Shown piece by piece: positions 28,001 through 35,748 of a stretch of 64,000 bases of DNA (position 1 is the first letter of the stretch; each line of letters opens with the position of its first letter). The position numbers and the translations under genes are program-made. The notes under the pieces were generated by a model, which was given only the letters and a program-made list of their open reading frames with translations, was not told the origin of the DNA and ran no database searches. The stretch is from Pseudomonas alkylphenolica (GTDB lineage: Bacteria > Pseudomonadota > Gammaproteobacteria > Pseudomonadales > Pseudomonadaceae): the NCBI RefSeq assembly GCF_004025535.1, contig NZ_QJRG01000047.1, positions 434,001-498,000 on the forward strand. The letters run 5' to 3'.

Positions 28001-28765
28001 CCGCCCTCAACGGTCAAGGTGTCGGATGACACTGTCATCGTCGGTCATCAAACCGAAGAGGGTAAGGCGCCGATGGCAATTGCCATGGACATCGATGTGG
28101 AGGTGGGGAAAGACAAGCTCTCGTTCAGCGGCTTCGGGCTGACGGCCAATTTGCTTGGGCATGTGCACATTGGCGACAACCTTGATACGCGTGGGGAGCT
28201 GAGCCTGGCCGATGGCCGATACCGGGCCTACGGTCAGCGCCTGACCATCCGCCGCGCGCGGTTGCTGTTCGCGGGGCCCATTGATCAGCCCTATCTGGAT
28301 ATCGAGGCCATCCGCCAGACCGACGATGTGATTGCCGGTATCCGCCTCAGCGGCAGCGCAGAGCAGCCGACCACCCAGGTGTTCTCGGAGCCGGCCATGA
28401 GCCAGGAACAGGCGCTCTCGTATTTGGTGCTGGGGCGCCCGCTGGGTACAACCGGTGAAGATAACAACATGCTCGCCGAAGCGGCCTTGGGGCTTGGCCT
28501 GGCCACCAGTGCGGGGGTAACCGGCAGCCTGGCGTCGAGCTTGGGTATCGAAGATTTCCAGCTGGATACCCAGGGCAGCGGCAACAGTACCAGCGTGGTT
28601 GCCAGCGGCAACCTGACCGAGCGGCTGAGCCTGCGCTACGGGGTTGGCGTGTTCGAGCCGGTCAATACCGTCGCACTGCGCTACAAACTGAGCAAGAAGG
28701 TCTACCTGGAGGCCGCCAGCGGTCTGGCAAGTTCGCTGGATATTTTTTACAAGCGCGATTTCTGA
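25091..28765 (+). CDS. tamB: TamB inner-membrane/periplasmic translocation protein
   Basis: A 1224-residue protein. A GTG start overlaps the tamA stop by 4 bases. An N-terminal membrane anchor (about residues 5-30, leucine-rich) leads into a long repetitive beta-groove of the AsmA-like/DUF490 type that spans the periplasm, and the C-terminal DUF490 domain ends with SGLASSLDIFYKRDF, as in E. coli TamB. TamB bridges the inner membrane and TamA and probably conducts lipid along its hydrophobic groove. Its length (1224) is close to the E. coli protein (1259). Confidence 0.96.
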   Translation: MSRVFRNILLGLLALLLLVLLALGLVLGTQAGSRWALGLVPGLQLEQFQGRLAGQWQAERVLWEQGGDRLELVKPVFAWSPACLLGMTLCIDRLQAEQVNLAFASSEPTPDAGPLQLPTLNLPVAIKLGDIQIGHLRLDGNEQLSQLQLSAHWTAAGMQIDRLALQRDDLQVNLHGLLQPQGDWPLQAQGHIQLPKVDGQEWQLALKVDGQLQKSLTLSADSSGYLNARLNGEVQALAEQLPATLQISSKAFKPGSDLPDTLQLNDLELSAKGDLNNGYRVLGTASLPAEQGPVALNLQGKVDAKGAQVSALDLAAGADQHLKLTANADWQQGLSADATLDWLDFPWLRLYPLEQAPQVTLRRFNAQVQYRDGSYSGEFKGGLDGPAGAFSLSSPFMGDLQQVTLPQLSLAAGQGKLAGRVGVQFAEGVAWDAALELSALNPAYWLAELPGTLAGPLRSTGQMKNGELRLDADLDLKGRLRGQSAVFKAVAEGAGQNWTLGTLDIRLGDNRIQGSGSVQQRLAGKLELNLPRLGQLWPQLRGQLGGTLDVAGTLSAPQGTLILNGQQLAQADNHLQRLSLDAKLDSAQRAVIDLQASGIRLGDTHLGVLSAKGRGDIRQQQLELALDGPQLKLDLGLDGQLEKGNWRGRLATGQVQAGGQDWRLQAPAKLQRLASGQLDFGAHCWRSGEASLCGEDQRLAPEPRLRYHLKQFPLQSLAQWLPKDFAWQGLLNADINLDVPASGPKGTIVVDASGGTLRLREKDQWLDFPYQTLRLESNLAPRRIDTRLDFRGTRLGELALVTRLDPVARNKPLSGDFRLSGLDIGIARPFAPMVERLSGQLNGSGTLSGTLLAPQVNGSLNLSAGEVAGAELPISLEALNVQALIAGEHVQLNGAWKSGEAGQGSLRGQIGWGQALAVDLQLQGQQLPVTVEPYANLEVAPDLKITLENDKLAVSGKVLVPRGKITVRELPPSTVKVSDDTVIVGHQTEEGKAPMAIAMDIDVEVGKDKLSFSGFGLTANLLGHVHIGDNLDTRGELSLADGRYRAYGQRLTIRRARLLFAGPIDQPYLDIEAIRQTDDVIAGIRLSGSAEQPTTQVFSEPAMSQEQALSYLVLGRPLGTTGEDNNMLAEAALGLGLATSAGVTGSLASSLGIEDFQLDTQGSGNSTSVVASGNLTERLSLRYGVGVFEPVNTVALRYKLSKKVYLEAASGLASSLDIFYKRDF

Positions 28766-28830
28766 TCGTTACAGTCCGCGCGATATCGCCGCTTCGCGGG
28801 TCTCGACTCAGGTGGGGGAGGCGAGCCAGA

Positions 28831-28852
28831 GGCCTCTCGTGTGCGAGAGGCC
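28831..28852. terminator. Hairpin downstream of tamB
   Basis: GGCCTCTCG and CGAGAGGCC form a perfect 9-bp stem with a TGTG loop, 66 bases past the tamB stop and 47 bases past the 3' end of the convergent Mor-type gene. There is no T-run, so its role as terminator is only likely. Confidence 0.45.
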
Positions 28853-28898
28853 GGGTGTCTGGCAGTGCACGAAAGCGCTTGCCCGCGGTGACTGTGAT

Positions 28899-29297
28899 TC
28901 AAACACCTGAAGCGCTTGGGCGAGCGCATGACTCCTGCCGACGGATATTGCCGATCTGGCGCAGGCTCAATCCGTATTTGTTGGCGAGCATGCTGCGCGA
29001 CAGGCCCTCTGCACTTTCCTGCTGTATTTGCTGATTGCGCAGTTGGCGCAGAAAGTGATCGACCTTGGGGATCTCCAGGGCCATGCCGGCAAAGCGCTTG
29101 ATCAGCGCGTCGAGGGCTGATGGTGGGAGCACGTTGGCCAGCGCGGTACGTTCACGGTGCTTGGGGATGTACTTGGGGCGCCCGCCAAAGGCGCAGGTCA
29201 GGAGGTAAGCGTTCTCAATACCCAGGCATTCGATCAACATCTGCAGCGAATGGGGCAACTGGTGAATATCGATACGGTCGAGCTCATGCAATTCCAT
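28899..29297 (-). CDS. Mor-type (phage Mu middle-operon regulator-like) activator, orphan
   Basis: A 132-residue protein. It has the Mor/C architecture: an N-terminal dimerisation region (residues 10-50), the GGRPKYIPKHRERTALANVL segment matching the conserved GGR-YIPK signature, and a C-terminal helix-turn-helix (SRSMLANKYGLSLRQIGNIR). In phage Mu, Mor activates middle transcription. No Mu-like phage gene lies beside it, so this is either a lone prophage relic or a domesticated regulator. Its length is typical for Mor (129). The family is confident; the target is unknown. Confidence 0.8.
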   Translation of the reverse strand: MELHELDRIDIHQLPHSLQMLIECLGIENAYLLTCAFGGRPKYIPKHRERTALANVLPPSALDALIKRFAGMALEIPKVDHFLRQLRNQQIQQESAEGLSRSMLANKYGLSLRQIGNIRRQESCARPSASGV

Positions 29298-29766
29298 GGA
29301 GACTTCCTTGTAGGTGTTGGCTTGACAACGTCATGGTTGAACATTCAGACCGGTTCCGACAGGCAGCAAGCGCAGCACGGATGGTGGGCATCGGGCACTC
29401 GGCGTGTAGGCTGGGCACTTTGTACAGATAGGACCGTTAGGGCTGATTCGACTTAACTCGTTGATTTTGTGTGCAAGGTGCAGGGGTAAAGGTGGGCAGG
29501 TTCGACCACCCATGTTCATTGGCAGCACGCGCCCAAAAGGGGGTGTTTCGTTCGAGAGGGGACGGTCGGTTCACCGCTTGTTCTGGCAGGGAGCGCCACG
29601 CGTCAGCATGGCGTTGGTCCTTTCGTCGGAGGGATTGCCCGGGACATCATGGTTTCAGGAGGCGGGGGGCTGCAAAAGGAGGAAATTGTCCGCCCGCGGC
29701 CAGGCAGCGTTGTATGATACGCCCGGGCTGTTGTAGCCCTTACCCCGATGTTGCAAGGAACTATCA
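29298..29766. other. Gene-free stretch between the Mor-type gene and the small membrane protein
   Basis: No convincing gene is seen in these 469 bases. A TATGAT -10-like hexamer at 29713-29718 and a small hairpin (GGGCT-GTTGT-AGCCC, 29725-29739) lie just ahead of the downstream gene and may be its promoter and leader. A consensus Shine-Dalgarno AAGGAGG at 29676-29682 precedes a TTG with only 16 codons, which I do not call a gene. Confidence 0.4.
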
Positions 29767-29955
29767 ATGACTCAAGGTCAACGCCTGAAATATTCCATTC
29801 TGATCTCCCTGCTGGTGCTGGGGATCATGCTCGGCCTGTCGTACCTGCAAAAACAGGGCATGATCAGTGAGCAAGTGTTCCAGTACGTCGCCATTGGCGT
29901 CGCCATCGTTGTCGTCGTGATCAACGGCATCATGCGTCGCAAGGTCAAGGTCTGA
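29767..29955 (+). CDS. Small two-helix membrane protein of unknown function
   Basis: A 62-residue protein with two hydrophobic helices (about residues 9-27, ILISLLVLGIMLGLSYL, and 38-55, FQYVAIGVAIVVVVING), a short basic C-terminus (MRRKVKV) and a central QKQGMISE loop. I do not recognise a function. Short conserved proteins of this shape are common in Pseudomonas. Transcription probably ends at the adjacent hairpin. Coding is supported by the length without stops, codon use and position before a terminator hairpin; otherwise nothing can be said. Confidence 0.7.
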   Translation: MTQGQRLKYSILISLLVLGIMLGLSYLQKQGMISEQVFQYVAIGVAIVVVVINGIMRRKVKV

Positions 29956-29967
29956 GTTCATCCGCAC

Positions 29968-29985
29968 GGCCGGCTTGTGCCGGCC
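29968..29985. terminator. Bidirectional hairpin after the small membrane protein gene
   Basis: GGCCGGC and GCCGGCC form a perfect 7-bp stem around TTGT, between two converging genes (ends at 29955 and 29992). There is no strong T-run. Confidence 0.5.
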
Positions 29986-29991
29986 TGCTGC

Positions 29992-30378
29992 CTAGCGTGG
30001 GCAGTTGTGCGCGAGGATGCTGCGGGCCTCGGGGTTGAGGCTATAGCATTTATCACTGCCCAGGCTGATCACACCTTCAGCGCACAAGCGCTTGAGCACT
30101 TCGCGAACACTCAGGAACGATAGCGGTATGTCCAGCTGCTCAAGCTGGCTATGGACGCCGCGTACGCCGATGGTGCGGCCGTTTTTGTCGGCTGTGTGCA
30201 AGGCATCGATGACTTTCAGGCGTATCAGGCTGGTACGCAGCCCGTATGACTTGAGCAGCTCGCGAATGTGCTCGTTACCTGGGCGATCGTTGTCGACATT
30301 GTCGCTTTTCACCACCGGTGCCGACTGAGCCTTGCGCACGGGCCTGTTGATGATTGCCGTGTGTTGCTGGTTAAACAT
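29992..30378 (-). CDS. Fur-like winged-helix regulator without the metal-binding domain
   Basis: A 128-residue protein; ATG 30378 starts a polar N-terminus of about 35 residues. Residues about 36-115 match the Fur DNA-binding domain (LLKSYGLRTSLIRLKVIDAL, then SFLSVREVLKRLCAEGVI). The His-rich metal and dimerisation half of Fur is absent, so metal control, if any, must be indirect. It is divergent from pvdQ; in P. aeruginosa the gene beside pvdQ (PA2384) also encodes a Fur-domain protein linked to iron-limitation responses, as I recall. A role in iron-dependent control is therefore likely but not shown. Confidence 0.75.
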   Translation of the reverse strand: MFNQQHTAIINRPVRKAQSAPVVKSDNVDNDRPGNEHIRELLKSYGLRTSLIRLKVIDALHTADKNGRTIGVRGVHSQLEQLDIPLSFLSVREVLKRLCAEGVISLGSDKCYSLNPEARSILAHNCPR

Positions 30379-30522
30379 GTGAACACTCCCTTTCGTGGTC
30401 AGTCCAGATACCGATTTTTGCTGCCTACACCCTATAAGACGAATGAGCGGGTCAAAACTGCAGTACCTGGTGAAAAAAAATCCTGCCACTCAGGTAAAGA
30501 CGTATTGGCGCGGTAGATTCCG

Positions 30523-30545
30523 TAAATTTATTCCCCGGGCTTCGT
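30523..30545 (+). promoter_or_regulatory. Possible PvdS-type (iron-starvation sigma) promoter for pvdQ
   Basis: TAAAT at 30523-30527 and CGT at 30543-30545, separated by 15 bases, resemble the iron-starvation box (TAAAT-N16-CGT) read by PvdS. The element lies 43 bases upstream of the pvdQ start on the coding strand. The spacer is one base shorter than usual, so this is tentative. Confidence 0.4.
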
Positions 30546-30587
30546 TCAATCAGGATCAACCGTTCCCTGATCAGAGCAGGAGTGTCC

Positions 30588-32897
30588 GTGATCAAATCCC
30601 GTCCATTGGCAAGTGTCTGTCTGGCTGGACTCCTCGTCGGCCTGAGCGGTAGCGCCCAGGCCCGCGTTGCGCCTGGCGATGCCAGTGCTGAAATCCGTCG
30701 TACCAGCTTTGGCGTTCCGCATATTCTGGCTCGTGATGAGCAAGGGCTGGGCTACGGCATTGGTTACGCCTATGGCCAGGACAACCTGTGCCTGCTGGCC
30801 AATGAAGTGGTCACGGTCAACGCCGAGCGGTCACGGTACTTCGGTCCTGATCAGCTGACGCTCGAGCAGCGCAAGAACATCGCCAGCGATCTGTTCTTCA
30901 GTTGGCTCAATACGCCCTCCGACGTCTTCGGATTCTGGCAGGCACAGCCTGAAGAGGTACGTGCATTGCTTGAGGGCTATGCCAAGGGGTTTAACCGCGC
31001 ACTGGCTGAACGCACGGCACAAGGGCAAGGGGCGCAATGCCTGCAGGCGCAATGGTTGAGGCCGATTACGGCGCTTGACCTGGTCAAGCTGACCCGGCGC
31101 CTGCTGGTCGAAGGCGGTGTGGGGCAGTTTGCCGACGCGCTGGCGGCGGCCGCGCCGCCCTCAGCCGTCGCCACGCTTGAGTTCGACAGGGGCGTGGCCC
31201 AGGCACAGCAGGACAGTTTTTCCCTTGAGCGTGGCAGCAATGCGGTTGCCATTGGCCGTGATCGCTCGGCCAGCGGGCGTGGCATGTTGCTGGCAAACCC
31301 GCACTTCCCCTGGGCGGGAGGAATGCGCTTTTACCAGATGCAACTGACACTGCCAGGCAAGCTGGACGTGATGGGCGCCGCGTTGCCAGGCTTGCCGTTG
31401 ATCAATATAGGTTTCAACCGCCATCTGGCCTGGACGCATACCGTGGATACCTCCAGGCATTTCACCTTGTACCGGCTTGAACTCGACCCCAAGGATCCGA
31501 CCCGTTACCTGCTCGACGGAAAGTCGGTGCCGTTGACCCGTCAGCAGCTGACTGTGAAGGCCAAAGGTGAGGACGGCACACTCAAGACGGTTACCCGAGA
31601 TGTATACAGCTCGGTATTCGGGCCCGTGGTGCAATGGCCGGGGCGTCTGGACTGGGACGGGCAGCATGCCTTCAGCCTGCGCGATGCCAACCTGGGCAAC
31701 ACCCGGGTGCTGCAGCAGTGGTACACCATGAACCGGGCCGACAGCCTGAAAGCCTTGCAGGATTCGGTTCAGCGCCTTCAGGGTATTCCCTGGGTCAATA
31801 CCCTGGCCGTGGATGAGCAGGGGCAAACCCTGTACCTGAACCAGTCGGTGGTGCCCTACGTGGATGCCGCGATGCTGGCCCACTGCAGCGATCCGGCAGC
31901 AGGGCAGGAGATGGTGGTGCTCGACGGATCCCGCACCGCCTGCAACTGGAAGGTTGATAGCCGCGCCGCACAGCCGGGGATCTTCCCGACACAGTTGCAA
32001 CCAAGCCTGCGCCGCAAGGACTTTGTTCAGCACTCCAACGACTCGGCGTGGATGGTGAATCCGGCGCAGCCCCTGCGCGGTTACTCGCCGCTGATCAGCC
32101 GCGAGGACCAGCCCTTGGGCGTGCGCAGCCGTTTTGCCCTGCAACGTCTTGCTGGCGGTGACAAACTGACGGGCGCTGATCTGCAGCAAATGGTCATGGG
32201 CAACCAGGTCTACCTGGCTGAGCTGCTGATGCCCGATGTGTTGCAGTGGTGCGGTGTGCAGGCACAAGACGCCTCATTGGCCGGGCTGTGCAGCAGCCTC
32301 AAGGCGTGGAACCTGCGTGCCGACCTGGACAGCGGCATCGGCTGGGTGCATTTCCAGAACATCCTGCAGAGCCTGCTCAAGCGCAGCGATATCTGGCGCG
32401 TTGCCTTTGACCCGGCCGATCCACAGCACACCCCGCGTGGGCTGGCAATCGAACGCGCCGAGGTCGCAGCTGCGTTGAACCAGGCGGCCCAGGCATCGCT
32501 GGTGGCGGTGAAACAGGCCGGGCTGGCCGACGATGTGCGCTGGGGGCAGATCCAGCAAGCATCGGATGGAACGCCCATCCATGGCGGGCCGGCAAGCCTT
32601 GGTGTCTACAACGCAATCCAGAGTGTGCCGGGCGGTGCCGGCAAGCGCCAGGTGGTCAGCGGTACCAGTTACCTGCAAGTGGTGACGTTTGATGCCAACG
32701 GGCCTCAAGCCCGCGGTCTGCTGGCGTTCTCGGAGTCCAGTGAGGCGCAGTCACCGCACGGCGGTGACCAGACGCGAGCGTTTTCAGCCAAGCAATGGCA
32801 CCTGATGCCCTTCACCGAGGCGCAGATCAAGGCGGATCCGCAGTACCGCGTGCAGCTGATTCGCGAGACCGCATCGGTGGCCGACGCGGCACGATGA
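30588..32897 (+). CDS. pvdQ: Acyl-homoserine lactone acylase PvdQ
   Basis: A 769-residue N-terminal nucleophile hydrolase of the penicillin-acylase superfamily. GTG 30588 is 5 bases after an AGGAG and begins a signal peptide (to about residue 26), which fits better than the GTG at 30582 that overlaps the Shine-Dalgarno. The autoprocessing site places the catalytic Ser at residue 217 in LERGSNAVAIG, the same number as in P. aeruginosa PvdQ, and blocks such as GMLLANPHFPW and HTVDTS are conserved. In the periplasm the heterodimer removes the fatty acyl chain of pyoverdine precursors and also cleaves long-chain acyl-homoserine lactones. No pyoverdine synthesis genes are in view. Confidence 0.95.
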   Translation: MIKSRPLASVCLAGLLVGLSGSAQARVAPGDASAEIRRTSFGVPHILARDEQGLGYGIGYAYGQDNLCLLANEVVTVNAERSRYFGPDQLTLEQRKNIASDLFFSWLNTPSDVFGFWQAQPEEVRALLEGYAKGFNRALAERTAQGQGAQCLQAQWLRPITALDLVKLTRRLLVEGGVGQFADALAAAAPPSAVATLEFDRGVAQAQQDSFSLERGSNAVAIGRDRSASGRGMLLANPHFPWAGGMRFYQMQLTLPGKLDVMGAALPGLPLINIGFNRHLAWTHTVDTSRHFTLYRLELDPKDPTRYLLDGKSVPLTRQQLTVKAKGEDGTLKTVTRDVYSSVFGPVVQWPGRLDWDGQHAFSLRDANLGNTRVLQQWYTMNRADSLKALQDSVQRLQGIPWVNTLAVDEQGQTLYLNQSVVPYVDAAMLAHCSDPAAGQEMVVLDGSRTACNWKVDSRAAQPGIFPTQLQPSLRRKDFVQHSNDSAWMVNPAQPLRGYSPLISREDQPLGVRSRFALQRLAGGDKLTGADLQQMVMGNQVYLAELLMPDVLQWCGVQAQDASLAGLCSSLKAWNLRADLDSGIGWVHFQNILQSLLKRSDIWRVAFDPADPQHTPRGLAIERAEVAAALNQAAQASLVAVKQAGLADDVRWGQIQQASDGTPIHGGPASLGVYNAIQSVPGGAGKRQVVSGTSYLQVVTFDANGPQARGLLAFSESSEAQSPHGGDQTRAFSAKQWHLMPFTEAQIKADPQYRVQLIRETASVADAAR

Positions 32898-32903
32898 GGC
32901 AAA

Positions 32904-32926
32904 GGGGCCTGTTGCTGACAGGCCCC
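32904..32926. terminator. Hairpin between pvdQ and trhP
   Basis: GGGGCCTGT and ACAGGCCCC form a perfect 9-bp stem with a 5-base loop between the two converging genes. The T-run is lacking. Confidence 0.5.
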
Positions 32927-32932
32927 GCTCAG

Positions 32933-34252
32933 TCAGCCAACCAGTTCTCTGAGCAACAGCCCGAACGCCAGGTCTACCTGCTCAGGAATGGGCAGGTAGA
33001 CCGTATGCCCATCCCCGGGCGCCACTTCGATGGCTGCACCTTGGCGATCACGCAGTTGGTGCAGGTCGAAGTGGTAGTTGCCACGCGGCGTCATCAGTTC
33101 CAGGTGATCGCCCAGGGCAAAGCGATTTTTTACCAGTACTTCGGCCAGCCCGTCGACGCGATTGCCGGTAAGTTCACCGACGAACTGCTGACGGTCCGAT
33201 ACCGAGTTGCCGCGTTGGTAGTTCTGATACTCATCATGCACATGTCGCCGCAAGAAACCCTCGGTGTAACCGCGTTGGGCCAGTGACTCCAGGTTGAGCA
33301 TCAGGCTGCGGTCGAATTCACGGCCAGCCACGGCATCATCAATGGCCTGGCGATAGGCCTGGGTGGTGCGCGCGCAGTAGAAGTGAGATTTGGTCCGGCC
33401 TTCGATCTTCAGCGAGTGCACGCCCATTCGGGTCAGCCGTTCGACATGTTGCACCGCGCGCAGGTCCTTGGCGTTCATGATGTAGGTGCCGTGTTCATCC
33501 TCGAACGCCGGCATGTCTTCATCGGGGCGATTGCTTTCCTGCAGCAGGAACACCTGATCAGTGGGTGCGCCGATGCCCAGGGTTGGCTGCACTTCACGCA
33601 CGATGTCACCGCTGGCGTCTTCAGTGGCCGGTGTGGCGCTGTACTTCCAGCGGCAGGCATTGGTGCAGCTGCCCTGGTTGGCATCGCGGCGGTTGAGGTA
33701 ACCGGACAGCAGGCAGCGACCGGAATAGGCCATGCACAGCGCCCCGTGCACGAAAACTTCCAGTTCCATTGCCGGCACTTGCTGACGGATTTCCTCGATC
33801 TCTTCCAGCGACAGTTCGCGCGACAGGATCACCCGTGTCAGCCCCTGGCTGCGCCAGAACTCGACGCTGGCCCAGTTCACGGTATTGGCCTGGACGGAGA
33901 GGTGGATAGGCATCTGCGGGAAGTGCTGGCGCACCAGCATGATCAGGCCCGGGTCCGACATGATCAGGGCGTCCGGGGCCATCTCGATGACCGGGGCGAG
34001 GTCTTTGAGGAACGTCTTGAGCTTGGCGTTGTGCGGGGCGATGTTGACCACCACGTAAAAGCGTTTGCCTTGGCGTTGGGCTTCCTTGATCCCCAGCGCA
34101 AGATTGGCGTGGTCGAACTCGTTGTTGCGTACCCGCAGGCTGTAGCGTGGTTGCCCGGCATAAACGGCGTCGGCGCCATAGGCGAAGGCATAACGCATGT
34201 TCTTCAAAGTACCGGCTGGGGCAAGTAATTCAGGTTTGGCAAGCGAGGTCAT
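32933..34252 (-). CDS. trhP: U32-family tRNA uridine-34 hydroxylation protein TrhP (YegQ)
   Basis: A 439-residue peptidase-U32-family protein. It begins with the family start (ELLAPAGTLKNMRYAFAYGA, about residues 8-27) and carries the four-cysteine iron-sulfur pattern C-x6-C-x15-C-x3-C around residues 169-197 (CMAYSGRC and CTNAC). Length and layout match YegQ/TrhP, which uses prephenate to make 5-hydroxyuridine at the tRNA wobble position without oxygen, rather than the shorter UbiU/UbiV or long RlhA. It is divergent from the FNR-type gene, with an FNR box 54 bases upstream of its start. Confidence 0.9.
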   Translation of the reverse strand: MTSLAKPELLAPAGTLKNMRYAFAYGADAVYAGQPRYSLRVRNNEFDHANLALGIKEAQRQGKRFYVVVNIAPHNAKLKTFLKDLAPVIEMAPDALIMSDPGLIMLVRQHFPQMPIHLSVQANTVNWASVEFWRSQGLTRVILSRELSLEEIEEIRQQVPAMELEVFVHGALCMAYSGRCLLSGYLNRRDANQGSCTNACRWKYSATPATEDASGDIVREVQPTLGIGAPTDQVFLLQESNRPDEDMPAFEDEHGTYIMNAKDLRAVQHVERLTRMGVHSLKIEGRTKSHFYCARTTQAYRQAIDDAVAGREFDRSLMLNLESLAQRGYTEGFLRRHVHDEYQNYQRGNSVSDRQQFVGELTGNRVDGLAEVLVKNRFALGDHLELMTPRGNYHFDLHQLRDRQGAAIEVAPGDGHTVYLPIPEQVDLAFGLLLRELVG

Positions 34253-34305
34253 GATCGGGTCGCGGCTAAAGGCGCGGATGCTATCGACAACGTACAGCGG
34301 GCTTG

Positions 34306-34319
34306 TTGATCTGCGTCAA
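34306..34319. promoter_or_regulatory. FNR/Anr box between trhP and the FNR-type gene
   Basis: TTGATCTGCGTCAA matches the FNR/Anr consensus TTGAT-N4-ATCAA in 9 of 10 positions. Its centre lies about 60 bases upstream of trhP, suiting activation of trhP with a start near 34271, and 211 bases upstream of the FNR-type gene. Either gene or both could be controlled. Confidence 0.65.
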
Positions 34320-34523
34320 CTTCACGCTCCGCTGCTGGCTTTTGCGTGGAGCACCGGGCGTTCGGAGTTACTTATTTATTCAGCTAAATCAATGCTTTGA
34401 TATGAAATGACGATTGTTGAGGGGTGTTGCAAGGTGGCTCGCGGGACACTGATCGGGTTGGTAAAGCGCGCCTGATTGGAACTGGTTCAGGCACATGGGG
34501 GTTATTCCATAAGGACCTGATAA

Positions 34524-35267
34524 ATGTCGGAGCCCGTTAGATTGCACGCTCACCGCCAGACGCAATGCAAGACTTGCCGCCTGGCGCCAGTATGTTTGCC
34601 CGGCTCAGTGAGCCACGAAGAAATCGACGTACTCGATGGTCTGGTTAAACACACCCGCCCACTGAAAAAGGGTGAATTCCTGTTTCGCCAGGGCGACAGC
34701 TTCCACGCTATTTATTCGATTCGCTCCGGCGTGTTGAAGTCCGTAAGCCTGAGTGCAAATGGTGAAGAAAAGATCATCGCCCTGCATTTCCCGGGTGAAC
34801 TGATCGGCTTGTCGGGCATGGATTCTGACGCCTATCTGGTAACGGTCCAGGCACTGGAGGTCACCGATGTGTGCGAGTTGCCTTTCGGTCCGCTTGATGA
34901 GCGCTTGATTCGCTTGCCGCAAGTGCGCCGACACCTGATGCGGACGATGAGCCGGGAGATTCGTAATACCCAGCAAATGTCCCGGGTACTGTCGCACAAG
35001 GCTGCTGATACTCGGGTCATCAGCTTGCTGGTCAATCTTTCGGCACGCTTTCGCAGCCTGGGCTACGCGGCCAATCAGTTAAACCTGAGCATTTCACGCA
35101 ACGAGATTGGCAATTACCTGGGGCTGGCCTCGGAAACGGTCTCCCGTGTACTCACCCGTCTTCAAGAAAACGGCTTGATCGAAGTGGAGGGCAAGGAGGT
35201 CCGCATTCTTGATGTGCTACCCGGTAACAGCGGGTGCAACGCCGACAGCAGGCTGAGCCTGCATTAA
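34524..35267 (+). CDS. FNR-type oxygen-responsive regulator (Anr paralogue)
   Basis: A 247-residue Crp/FNR protein with everything an active FNR needs. The 4Fe-4S ligands are Cys15, Cys18, Cys24 (CKTCRLAPVC) and Cys117 (VTDVCELPF). A cyclic-nucleotide-like beta roll and a dimer helix follow, and the helix-turn-helix reads ISRNEIGNYLGLASETVSRV with the E-SR contact triad for TTGAT. It resembles but is clearly not identical to Anr as I remember it; P. putida has three FNR proteins, and the absence of hemN or ccoN beside it makes this one of the two paralogues. An AAGGA precedes ATG 34524. A hypothetical gene follows after 9 bases. Confidence 0.92.
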   Translation: MSEPVRLHAHRQTQCKTCRLAPVCLPGSVSHEEIDVLDGLVKHTRPLKKGEFLFRQGDSFHAIYSIRSGVLKSVSLSANGEEKIIALHFPGELIGLSGMDSDAYLVTVQALEVTDVCELPFGPLDERLIRLPQVRRHLMRTMSREIRNTQQMSRVLSHKAADTRVISLLVNLSARFRSLGYAANQLNLSISRNEIGNYLGLASETVSRVLTRLQENGLIEVEGKEVRILDVLPGNSGCNADSRLSLH

Positions 35268-35276
35268 GGAACCTCG

Positions 35277-35663
35277 ATGACCTTGACTCTATCGCATGGC
35301 ACCTGGTCTGTCACAATCGCCAGGCCAACCGGTCCAGCCGTTCACACGCAGTACATCCTCACTGAACATACCCACGTGGACACCACCTACCAGTGGAACC
35401 TGAAAGAGCAACGCCTGAGTGCCGTGAGCAACTGCACGTTCTCCTTTGCCAATCACAACGTGCCCAGTCCGTTTACCTGGAAACCCTCACTTGCTCAGAG
35501 CGCTTGGGAAGAAGCTGTCAGCACGCAGGCAACCGAAAGTCTCCAGGATGCGCCCGAGAATCATGGCGGTCAGCGCCATGTGCAGATTGAACTGGCCGCG
35601 CAATTCTGTTGGGAAAGTGACTTGGCAATAGGGCAAGCCAGGCCGAACTGGCACGCGGGGTAA
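35277..35663 (+). CDS. Hypothetical protein behind the FNR-type gene
   Basis: A 128-residue protein starting at ATG 35277, with the GGA of AAGGAACC 10 bases upstream. It has no signal peptide and no membrane helix; the sequence is rich in Thr, Ser, His and Trp, with two cysteines (positions about 58 and 112). I do not recognise the family. It is only 9 bases downstream of the FNR-type gene, so the two are probably co-transcribed, and codon choice looks normal for the genome. A short GC hairpin (CGCGGGG...CCCCGCG, 35654-35674) spans its stop. Confidence 0.5.
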   Translation: MTLTLSHGTWSVTIARPTGPAVHTQYILTEHTHVDTTYQWNLKEQRLSAVSNCTFSFANHNVPSPFTWKPSLAQSAWEEAVSTQATESLQDAPENHGGQRHVQIELAAQFCWESDLAIGQARPNWHAG

Positions 35664-35748
35664 ATGCCCCCGCGGAGGAATGTGCTGTGTCGGTGGCACT
35701 TTTACCCCGGTGCTGTGCACTAATGTTGATAACGACAATGGTGCGCAC

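Noticed and set aside
28779..28812. A REP element after tamB
   Set aside because: The piece CGCCGCTTCGCGGG resembles part of a P. putida REP, but the inverted partner is missing.
29461..29736. A 91-codon frame ahead of the small membrane protein
   Set aside because: No plausible start signal for its length, arginine/glycine-rich composition and no family; only a short tail follows the AAGGAGG at 29676.
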